A stretch of 64,000 bases of DNA from the NCBI GenBank assembly GCA_022818135.1, contig JAFMSR010000014.1, forward strand, positions 36,115,837-36,179,836, given 5' to 3'. The notes beneath the pieces are model-generated. The model made no database searches. It was not told where the DNA came from and saw only the letters and a program-made list of their open reading frames with translations. This stretch comes from Saxidomus purpurata. Taxonomy: Eukaryota; Mollusca; Bivalvia; Venerida; Veneridae. Every line of letters begins with the position of its first letter. Position 1 is the stretch's first letter. A program made the position numbers and the translations under genes. This document shows, piece after piece, positions 34,008 through 46,000 of the stretch.

Positions 34008-37000
34008 CTATCGTGTTACTGTGGTCCAACCATCGTCCTCTGAAAAAGAAAATTCTAGCTTTAGAAAATTTCTGAGACAAATTTTTTCAATATTTTCTTT
34101 CTTCAAGTTTAAGTCCATTTTACCTGTATTCTGATTATTTCCAAGTGGGCAATTTACCAAACCGGACTTTTTCAATAATAGCCCACCATTATCTTCTGCA
34201 ACGAACGTCCAAGTTTCTTACATGTTATCAGGTTGGAAGCTGTGTTTAAACAAACGACCAAGGTTTAATGCATTAAAGTCGGCCACATTATCCACACAAC
34301 TACAGAGGCAGTCAGTTTCTCAATTGACAAAATGCAGGTTGAAAGAACACGCTTCAAATGAATTCAATCCATCAAATGATTTAAGTCATTTACTTTTTAA
34401 AAGACGGTCAATCAGTTTTATTACACACTATACATTACCTCGAGATGTAGGCGGTCTATCCCTTGGTTTATCTCGCGGTGGACCATCTGTAAAATTAAGA
34501 TAATATATCTAAGAGATTTAGAAATGCAAGACTTGTGTTATCTGCTGTAAAGTTACTTCTCCTGTTCTTGTATTTGTTTTAACACCACTTTCACCTATTT
34601 TTTAGTAATAATTCCTCCTACATTCTACCAAGGATGCGTAAGTTCTTTGCATGAAACTGAAACTTTGTAAAATTCTGATATGAAAAAAATCATTCCTATC
34701 ACAAGCTGCAACTTATCAGCGTTTGAACCGATGACTGGCAGATTCTGGGTCCAATGAAATATTATTAGAACATCAACATTATGCTGAATATTCATATTAC
34801 AGAATACATATTATTCACTGATCAGAAATCAATTTACCTCTTCTCCAACTGTCACTGTCATCTCTTGGAGGAGGTCCTCGTCTATCATCTCGTCTGTCAT
34901 CCCTTGGACCCCTATCATCTCTTGGACCCCTATCATCTCTTGGGCCACGATCGTCACGTCTCCATCCACCCCCACCACCATCTCTTCCACCCCCACCACC
35001 ATCTCTATCACGTTCACGGTCCCTCCAGCTGCTACCTCCTGAACACAAAGAATTTTCAAGTAAGTTGATTGATAGATAGATTTTCAAAATGCCTTGAAAA
35101 TCTAACTTGAAATATTAACTATCCATTTCAGAAAATTTCTCTCTAAACAAGAAAACAAAATGTGAAATGTGCTAAGAAAACAAGTTTTTACTCCTCATTA
35201 AATGTATTGCACATACCACTTTCTCCACCACGCCAGCTGTCACCACGCCCTCCTTCCCTTCTGTCATCCCGTCTAAATCCGTCGTCTCTCCTAGGACCAT
35301 CATCTCTTCTGGGACCATCATCTCTACCCCATCTATCCTCATCTCTGTCTCCACCTCGTCTCCAAGCGCTGCCACCTCCATCACGTGATGGACCTCCACG
35401 ATCAAACCGTTCTCTCTCCCCACGCTCTCGATCAAGACGACTCATCTCTTCTTTATCAAGGCGAATGTCTCTATTGTCAAATCTACGATCTCTACCACCT
35501 TCTCTATCTCTCCAAGAATCACGAGCTGGAGGTCTGTCATCTCTCATTGGAGGCCGGTCATCTCTCATCGGACCCCTGTCATCTCTCATCGGACCCCTGT
35601 CATCTCTCATTGGACCCCTGTCATCTCTCATGGGAGGTCGTTCATCCTTCATTGGAGGTCTCTCATCGCGTTGAGATGCACGATCACGCCAGCTGCTTCC
35701 CCTTTCTTCTCTGTCTTCACGCACACGGTCATCCGGCGGTCTTTCATCTCTATGTAACAGAACAATAGCTGTATTTCTCAAAGAGCAAATGAACCTGTTT
35801 TTCTTAGGGTTAAACTGCCCCAATGTATTTAAGTTACTGTACTTTGATAATATTTGGCAGTGGTTTTAGTTTGGCTAAATTGGCGCCACGATCTAACTAC
35901 TGTCAATGTTCATCCCTTGTCATGCTCAAATCTGTAATGTTCGTTTCATCATTACTATAAAATGAGATTATTAGGAAATCGGGGAGGAGATAATTAATTA
36001 AGTTAGTCAATAATCAACTGGATTGGTTAAAATTGGTGGCATACAGCAGTTAGTCTCTTTTTATCAAAAGCGCAAATTTTTGACACTGCCATTATTTTGG
36101 ATTCTTAAAAAACGCAAAAACATTCACCACCAAATACAGTAGAAGTCCAGTATTAATAGGTGAGCAATTTATCTATCATTCCTTGGAAGGACATGTGCTC
36201 CATTCCAATCCTCTGTAAGAAACTGCTAACTTTCTCTCATAGAGAGCTAGTAGCAGGGCTCAAACCCACGGCCCTCAAACAATGCAAAACTTTTTAAAAA
36301 CCACAAACTACTTCTTTTCAGATAGAACTAGAACTATCACTGTAGGTGATAAACCCCCCCCCAAAAAAATACCGCATTGACACAGTATACATTTTTTTGT
36401 AACACCTGTTGCTTGAATTATTTAACAATGCACAACTAGGCATGGTACTTGTCACTTCTATGAAGTATCATTAAATTTTGACCAGGGGTTTTGGAGATTT
36501 AGTGTCCACAAGATTGCGTCTACAGACAGACGGATGGACTGAAAATTGGCAGTTGTGTGGCTATTCTTTAGTTCTCTCTATTGTACTTTTACGCCACATA
36601 AATAGGGATGGGTATTACCAGAAGTTTTCTAACGCGATAAATTGCAATAATAGGCACTGTATTCTTTGAAGCATCCAAACTTGGTTATAATATTTTTCAT
36701 GCAATAAAGTAATTGAATCATTCCTAAGGCAAAGTCATTAATGTTTATTTGTTTACCTTTGATTTTTAAGATCAAATAATATACTGCCCATTATTACTAA
36801 ATTACTGTCACGTAAAAAAGCAAACAACTCATTCAAATTCAAGTTTAAGCTAATAAATGACGGAGAAATAGCGTTTTTATTTACTTAAAAATACTGTGGT
36901 ACAGGGTGAAACAATACCGGTGCATAACGCGTCTCTCATCCCTACACATAAGCCCAAAAAAAGCCACCTAAGACATACGGAATGAATGACATCCAACACA

Positions 37001-40000
37001 ATTTACTGTTATTTATTGTTACTGTAGCCACTTTACCCTCACATTTTGGGCACAGACGGACGGACGGACGGACGGACAGACAGACAAGCTCTATCCAGTA
37101 CCCCCCCCCTTTACACTGTGTTTGGGGGTGGGGGTGTATAAAAATGTATTTCTGTATTTGAAAGATTTCTAAATTTATGTACATTACCAACCAAACAGCA
37201 ATGTTTCTAACACTAAATGTGGGTTGTCTCTACTGGACTGGAAACAAACTTACGTACTGAACCACAAACCTTGACTCTGGTTCTTTCTTCCAAGCATCAT
37301 GCTTTTCCTTCTCTCTTTCTCTCCATCCTCCACCCGCTGGTTTCCATGGCGCTCTTTCCAAGGGAGGTCCTCTGTCATCGCGACTGTCAGCCGGAGAGCC
37401 TCTCTGCCACCTGTCTTCTCTGTCCCGTGGGGGAGCCCTCTCAGACCTATAGATCGGCGACAATTTAAATGTTGACCAATTTCATTCAACAATATATTAA
37501 TAGCATTACAACTATTACACACCTCTGCTCACAAATGAAAGTTTTCAGAGAACATCTGCATATAAACATTTTCAATAATTTCCTTAAGATTTAGTTTCAA
37601 GTGAATAAAATTTCTCTATTTGTGAGCAAACAGAACTATTTACGAATTTTTAATTCGCAAAAGGAGACTTCTCTCATAGAAAATCTATGTGAAATGAATT
37701 TTTCGAAAGATTTTTAAAATTGCAAAGTGTGATATTTGTGAAAATAGTGAAAATCAAATAATCGCAAATATTATCCAATTTACAATATACTGCAATAAAG
37801 TTATAATCTGGACCAGTCTTATTTCAGTATTTCTACTTCAGCACTTAAAAACTTGTTTGTAAAAGTCTCCGCAACAATAATGTTTCTAAATAAAGCATAC
37901 CATAATGGCACTATTACTTGAAGACTTGAACACGTAAGAACAAGATTCAATGTAGCTTGTAAGGTCTGAATAAGCCTACCTCTGTTTACTCTCCATTTCC
38001 ATTCTAACGTCCTCTTTCTTCTGGCGTTCACGTTCCTCAATCTCTGCTTCGCGTTGGCGTTTTTTTTCGGCCATCTCCTCGAGTCTAGCAATTTTCTCCT
38101 GGTACTCGCGCTCCTCATTCTCCCTCTGTTCCTGCTCCATTCTCTCCTTGTCTTCACGTTCTAGAATAAACATTCTTCAAATAATTCAAGAACAAAAGCT
38201 GTACCTTGTAAGTAACGAATGCCCCCATAACGGTATCCCAGTCTCTGACAGTGACCTTCAAGTTGTGACCCGCTACTTGCCCACAACACGTTACATGTGC
38301 TGAACATTTTTTCCAATTCATTTCAAAACCCTTAAATGTATAAAAGAGTTACAATCTTGACATAAACATGTGCATATATACAGGATTCTAAACCCCGACC
38401 TCTTAAGTGTGACCTTGACCTTAACAGTAAGGACGCGATACATCATCTCCATGTGCTAAATAATTGTTCCATGTAATTTTGTAATCTCTATGCATGACAG
38501 AGTTACCATGTATACAGTATTCCATGACCTTTAAACTCTAATTGTCACCTTGACCTTTGAGGTTAGGTCATGGGTTTTGCATGCAACACATGGACTTGAT
38601 GTGCTAAACATTTGTGCCAAACTATTTTAAAATCCTTGTACAGACAGAGGGATTGATGATGTGATTTTCATATGCCCACCTTTGGGGGCATAAAAATGGC
38701 TTGGGAACTGAACATAGATATTGGTCAAATTCATACTGTGTAAAACAAGCTATTTCAATGAATCAAAATATTTAATGAAAGATATGTACCTGAAAAATAA
38801 ATGACAATTTCTATTAGCACATTTATAAAAGCTCACCTTTTATGAGAGCTTCGTCTCTGGCCTTCTGTTCAGCCTCTTCTTTCTCTTGTAACCATTTATT
38901 CCTTCTTTCTATCTTTCGTTCTTCCTTTCTCTTTGCTAGGCGGCTCTTCCTTTCTTCTACAAGCTTCTTTTCAAAGGATGCCAGTTTTTCCTACAAAATA
39001 TTATTATTTGATTTATGTATACGTTCCATACTTCTCTTTATATTTCTCACAGATAACAGTACCATGTACATCAGGTAATTTCCACGACTTCAATACTTAA
39101 ATCAATCTAACCGAGACATCCTGACCTATATTTTACCATGGAACCTGTTTTTCAATCATCTTTTGGTTTTAACAGAAAAACGTTTAATCCAGTACCATTT
39201 CATGGTCCCTTTAACCTAAATGTATGCAGTAAACTCGGTATGTAACGACTTTGTGTTTTTTAAACAAACATAAACAATGAAATCACACATGCTGTATAGT
39301 CCTTTTATGATAACTTGATAGCGCGTCATAGGATTAGGTTCAACTTGACAGGTAAATCAGGTATAACGGTTATCTCAGTACTTGTTATGGAGAATATTAC
39401 ATAAATAGTTAACAAATCACGAAGAAATAATAATTGCCTAAATAGCTCAATAGGTTAGTATGTAGACAAATTGATCGTATAGTTTTGACGGTTCAGGTTC
39501 GAATCCAGGTGAATTTAATTTTTCATGATCCTCTTTTTTACTTTTCTTTTTTGGATACTTTATTTTTCATTTATATTTTTTTCTTTTCCTTTTTAGATCA
39601 TGTTTTTGTGATATCATTTATTTTATTATCTTTATTTTACATTTCAACCAATAACAATATACATATACATCAGAATTCATCGGCTGTGTCTGTGCTAGAA
39701 TAGATGTTAATATTTCCATGAAATGTGCTAACTCTTGATAATCAAAGAATTTAAACGGGATTTATGACAAGAGGGCCAAGATGGCCCTATATCGCTCACC
39801 TTGGTACAAGTCCACTTGCCTAGTGGAAGATCACTAGATAATGTTATATACCAAATAGGTTTTCCTATATACGCCTCTGTAAAACAAGTGACCGCCCCCC
39901 CCCCACGGGCAAGGTCAATTTTGACCCCAGGGGCATAATTTGAACAAACTTTGAAGAGGTCTACTAGGCAATGCTACATGCCAAATATCTAAGCTCTAGG

Positions 40001-43000
40001 CCTTGTGGTTTCAGAGAAAAAAGATTTTTAAACTTTTTCCTATATAAACCTATGTTAAACTAAGTGACCCCCTGTAAGGGGTCAATTTTGACCCGGGGTA
40101 ATAATTTTAACAATCTTGGTAGAGGTCCACTAGCCAATGCTACATGCCAAATATCTAAGCTCTAGGCCTTGTGGTTTCAGAGAAGATTTGTAAAAGTTTT
40201 TCCTATATATGCCTATGCAAAACTAAGTGACCCCCGGGCGGGGGGGGGGGGGTCAATTTTGATCCGGGGATCATAATTTGAACAATCTTGGTAGAGGTCC
40301 ACTAGCCAATGCTACATGCTAAATATCTAAGCTCCAGGCCTTGTGGTTTCAGAGAAGAAGATTTTAAAAGGTTTTCCTATTTTTTCTATAAGCCTATGCA
40401 AAACTAAGTGACCACCCCGCGGGTCAATTTTGACCGGGGGGTCATAATTTGAACAATCTTGGTAGAGGTCCACTAGACAATGCTACATGCCAAAATCTTA
40501 GCTCTAGGCCTTGTGGTTTCAGAGAAGAAGATTTTTTAAAAGTTTTTCCTATATATTCCTATGCAAAAACTAAGGGCCCACCCGCGGGTCAATTTTTGCC
40601 CGGGGGTCATAATTTGAACACTCTTGGTAGAGGTCCACTAGACAATGCTACATGCCAAATATCTAAGCTCTAGGCCTTGTGGTTTCAGAGGAGAAGATTT
40701 TTAAAGATTTTCCTATTTGTTGCCATAGCAACCAGAGTTCTGCATGGAATGGAATTCTTTGAACAATTTTGGTAGAGCTTCATGCAAGGAACATTCCTGC
40801 ATAGTTTTATCAACATTGGCCTAGAGGTTTCAGAGGAGATGTCATTTGAATCAAAATGTTGACGGACGACGGACGGACGACGGACAATCATCGATCAGAA
40901 AAAACCCATAACATTCTGGGATTCGAACCAACGACCTTGTCATAAAAAGATGCAATTTCACTGCCGTTACCACTAAGCCAATGACTACTTTTATATTATC
41001 GATGTGAAAAACAAATACTTATTGTATTGACAACAAGAGCTGTCACATGACAGCACGCTCGACTATTCGAAAGCTTGTTGGTAAAATGGGGTTTTTGTCT
41101 AAGAACAGGAGTATTGTGTAATTGTCTATAAGAATTAAGGTCAACGATATGAAACTTGCTCAAAGACCTTTGTAAATGTACATTGCATTCAAAGCCTTAC
41201 TCTGGATTCTGCAAGCCAACTGGAGGGAGGATGGGGGGATAATTTCAAAAGAAATACATGACCTTGTATATTTGATCATGAATAATTTTGTAACTTTTCA
41301 AAATTGATATGTATAGAATTAAAAAAGCATGACCGCTGCATGCTGCATAATTATTCTATGACATTTCAAAAGAAAGCCATTTTGAGTATTTCCATATTTA
41401 AAGTCTGGTAAAAACTGTGACAAAATTCTAAGTTAAAAAGGGCATAAATATGTCAAAAATCAAAAACATTGGTAAAGATGTTGACAGTAAACATACATTT
41501 TAAGTTTCAAGTGTCAATACGTTCGATAGGTATTCTATCTTTAGCAAAAAATTCAAAGTTAAAAAGGGACACAAATCTATCAAAAATCAAAACAGAGTGT
41601 GGGGATTCTTTCCTCAGGTGTAGATGTTGATGGTAGACACATACTTTGAGTTTCGAGTCAATACCTTTGATAGTATTCAAGATATTTGAATTTATAAAAA
41701 AATTTAACCAAAAATTATAAGTTAAAAAGGGGCATAAATCTGTCAAAAATCAAAACAGAGTTATGGGGATTGTTTCCTCAGGTGTAGATGTTGATGGTAA
41801 ACATATAGTTTGAGTTTCAAGTCAATACCTTTGATAGTATTCAAGATATTTGACTTTATAAAAAAACTTTAACCTACGCACGCAGGGGGGGGGCGAGGGG
41901 GGGGCAGGGGGGTGGGCAAGTAGCCTCTTTATTCTTCGAATAGTCGAGCTAAAAACCTGTCTTACCTGTTTTGGTATTTTCATAATACCAGCAAATGTAA
42001 ACATGTGACGCAACTTTCAAGTTATCATAAAAGGACTATAACATCTCTTTAACTCACTCTCTATTTATCTCCAAATCAGTTAAGTCATATTTCTAATTAC
42101 TACAAAACCATTTCAGCAAGTATACTTGATTTATTTATTCTAAATTGCGAAAAATTTTCATACAATTCAGATTAATTGCTCTTAAGACTCACACCAGATG
42201 AAATCAACCTCGAAAAGAGAGGCAATATGGAATTATTGTGTCTTGCCTAACGATAATACTGCCATGGCACTAGTGGGGATCGAACCCAGGACTCTTAAGA
42301 TCCTCAGACAAACGTGCTACCACTAGCGCTTTCGATGGCTCCGCCTAACTAAAACTTCGTCTCTTTAACTCAAATTCCTTTTCAAATGATCGTTTTCTAC
42401 AGACTGACTCAACAAGAGCCAACTGTACCCATCGTTTTTACTTACCTTGTACTGTTTCTTCCTCCTATCCTTCAGTTGAGTGAGGAATTCTTGAGCATCT
42501 TTCTTCATCCTCGTCATTCTATCACGAGTGGTTATCTCTAGCTCATGCTCCTCCTGCATCTTCTGAATCTGTTCACAACATGAAATACAATCATTCAAAC
42601 AGTCACACCAGTTTCATTCAAAATCCTATTGCATTAAACATTTTTTGCACACAAATTAACAAAATTAACAGCATTGAAGAGTTTTAGTTTATACTAATTT
42701 ATTTTTAGCTCGACTGTGAAGAAAGCTTGTAGCTTATCGAGTCACTCTCAAGTCTGCTTCCTGGAAAAACCAGTACTGGTGTCATATGAGGAAGTACAAT
42801 GGGGCTCAAACTCGCAACCTCCTGGATGAGCGCCCGACACCTTAACCTCTACACCACCGCTCCCCTTAATAAAGAAGAGTTTTATTCTATAAAACAAATT
42901 CTTCTGGACTTTCTACGAGCACTGTTACGCTACGATGTAAACACAAACTATTTACAAGTATTCTTATTATCTAATGAATATGTAATTATAATATTCCTCT

Positions 43001-46000
43001 GAACCACATTGATAAAATGTTGATAGCATTTCTATCTGTGACACATATGAGAGGAAATGCATCATTCTAGCATATACAGGAAGTATATATGGGTAACATT
43101 AATGGCAATCAAACATTTGATGTGCCACCTTGCTGTACTGGTAAGCATGTCGGCCCATTAATTCAGAGATCAACCATTTAAATCTCCGCAATGTAGGTTC
43201 ATTTTTTATGACAACCCAACATTGGTTTACCATAAAGTAGTAAGAATCTCAAAGTTGTTTCATTTATGAATTTGTGAGATATCCCCTATGCACTTTGTTC
43301 TAAAAAAAGTATGCCATTATTGGTTATGAATAGACCCATCTGAAGTATTTCAACAAAGCTATTTTTTCAAAATTTTAAAATCTGCAAGTATTACTTGATC
43401 TACTTTTTAATAGAAAAGGCTAAAAAAATATTGTATTTTTCAGCACGAGTTTTACCCATCAGACATACAATTGAGAAACCACATAGAAATACAACACGTT
43501 TTTAAGAAGTTTCTGCAAACAGTCATTTAGTTACCCTAGCAATTTCTTGATGTTCCCAGAATTCTTTGCTGCGGACACTCTCTTCGTCATACTGTTTCTC
43601 AAGCAACGGTATTTCCTTGGATCTTTTAGCACGTGCCAAATGATCAATCTGAAATAAACAGATTCACACTGAATTAGCCCAATATGTCCCACCTCCTATC
43701 CAACAAACCACCAGAGCTTTTTTCACTCATTTGAGACAAAATGTACTAATATTTCTAACATGCTTAGAAAGCTACACTGGAAATGGATTTTGTGGATTTC
43801 CTTCTTTTCATCCACTCTCACCAATTTTGCACTTCAGATGATTTAAGTTTCCAATTTAACAAGTTTGTCCAAGCTGGCATTGTGTGGCCATTGTAGACTT
43901 CAAACTTCAACTTGTTTTTTTAAAACAAAACAATGCATGCCCTCCCTCTAAAGCTCAAAGCTCCCGAGTGAGCAAATAAAAGCCAAATATACCACAAATT
44001 CAATAGATTTCAGCCAACAGGTGCAAGCAACCTAGAAATTGAATCAAGCTCGTAAATAAGCATCTCTATGACCTCGTTCTTACAACTATCCAATGAATTC
44101 CATTAATCTTATTTACCTTTTTCTCCTGGTTACGAAGTCTTTCATTCAGATCCTTCTTTTCTTTCTCCAGTTGTTCTACTTGTCTAGCCATTATATCATC
44201 CACGTCCATCTTTGATAATTCCTAGATCACGATATATGTCAGATTTTTATTTTATGTTTTCCAGTGAATTATAGTTTTCTCAGTGCAATAAAAGCCTTTT
44301 TATTTTCACTGCTTTTGCTGATTATTACTCCATGATTCATGGTGTGACAAAGTGCAGACTTGTTTATTTAACAATTGTTTCAATTTATATCTAATAAATT
44401 GATGCTTCAGTTTCATTGGATGATAAAGATAGAGATGACTTGTAAATTACTTTTATCTGAGATAAACTTTAAAACTTTTTTTTGTTGCTTAATCAGTAAT
44501 GATAGTAGTAATACTGTTTTTTATTATTATGGGGTTCTCCACGGGGAGTAAAAAATACTATGATTCCAAATTTTCCTGATTATTTTGACAAGAAAACATA
44601 AAATAACTAAAACTATCACTGAAGGTGATGAATACCCCCTGAACACCCCACTGACACAGTATATAAATTTATGTAAACATTTGATGCTTTGATTATTGGA
44701 CCTGCACAACTTAAGGCATGGTATGTATCACTTCTGTGAAGTATAATTAAATTCTGACCTGGGGTTTTGGAGATTAAGTGCGCACAAGATTCTATTATGT
44801 CGAGCCCTTGTGACCTTGGACCTAGTGACCCGAAACATGTACTATGCACAACTATGCATGGTACTTATCACTTCTGTGAAGTATCATTAAATTCTGACCA
44901 GGGGTTTTGCTGGAGATTTAGAGTCCACAAGATTCCTTCTACAGACGGACAGACATGCTGATTCCAGTATACCCCCTTAACACTTTGTGTTCGAGGAGGG
45001 GGGACGGGGGTATAATAACATTTTATAAAAGTTTTGCACAATCTGTTTGTTCAGTGACATTGCAAAGAAATAAGGAACGCTTTTGGTGAAGAGACAAGAA
45101 TACAGCAAACATCAAACATTGTTTTAGAGTAAAAAGTTCAGTTCTCTCATCATTCTATCAGTAAATTCATTATTTACCAAGCAAATTCACAGAAATTGTA
45201 GGGCTTTAACCTTCACTATCAATATCACAGATTAATAAAGCTGAGAAATCTGTTTTGTTCTTCGAGAAACACCTAGAACTTTTATAGGATTTCTTTATAT
45301 AATTGCAAAACAGAAGTGTCAAAACTTAATTGTAATCAAACAAAATATTGCCATTTCCTGTTATATTTCCTTCAATAGTTTTTAAAGCTGCTTGCTCACA
45401 GATTTTGTGAAAAAATTGTGTTTCTTCAAAAATGTCTTTAAAGTCTATATATTAGAAGGAGAGACCAAAGTAAACAGAAAAACGGATCAACGTTACAGAA
45501 AAACAGCTGTTACATGAAAATATGCACTACAAAATGACGTAAATCGCTGCAAATGCTTTTGGAATGTAGTGCAATTTCGAAGTATTCTTAGTAGTAATTC
45601 GTAAACTATTTCATAAAAGATCTTTTATTATATCATTTTTAGACTTCAACATGTTTGAGATGGGAATACAACATAGTGAGGAAGAATTTCAGTTTTTCCC
45701 AAATTTGTACCTATACTATGAATGCGCAACTTTAAGATTCCTTTGTGCGACCAAGATTATTCTCTGCCCAATCAACACAAAAACAGCTGTATTTTTTGTT
45801 CTATTGTTTCTTTTTCTTTAGACTAAAAGCTTTAACAAAACCTAACCTCTTCATCTATATTCTGGACGACCCTGGCTCCAAGTTCGGACTTCTTCAGCTG
45901 TTCGATCCTCTCTAGAGTATGCTTCTTCTGTATGTCTCGTTGCTCGGCCAGATGACGTTGACGTTCACGTTCCTTTGCCTCCCTCTCCAATCTCGCCATC

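Larger units (their letters stand above)
34439..37446 (-). other. EIF3A: EIF3A Arg/Asp-rich repeat exons 19-22
   Basis: Exon 20 (533 nt) contains tandem heptads of the type DDRGPMR, encoded by near-identical 21-bp units at about 35520-35660, and three DDGPRR-type hexads at about 35270-35320. Exon 21 has two GGGGG runs and DDRGPR repeats at about 34890-34940. Human eIF3a carries 10-residue DDDRGPRR-type repeats at the same place, so the composition is conserved and the unit length differs. The opposite strand shows long open frames here only because the repeat lacks stops. Confidence 0.85.

Noticed and set aside
34781..35768. Long plus-strand frames rich in Leu/Ser/His/Pro over 34.8-35.8 kb
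   Set aside because: They are antisense to EIF3A exons 20-21, whose Arg/Asp repeats leave stops rare on the other strand. The minus-strand frame joins in phase to the rest of eIF3a.
37819..38157. 112-residue minus-strand frame, Arg/Lys-rich
   Set aside because: Out-of-frame reading of EIF3A exon 18; the correct frame gives the family coiled coil.
39496..42287. Functional tRNA genes
   Set aside because: B-boxes are convincing, but T-stems are mismatched and acceptor stems are lacking, so SINE heads are more likely.
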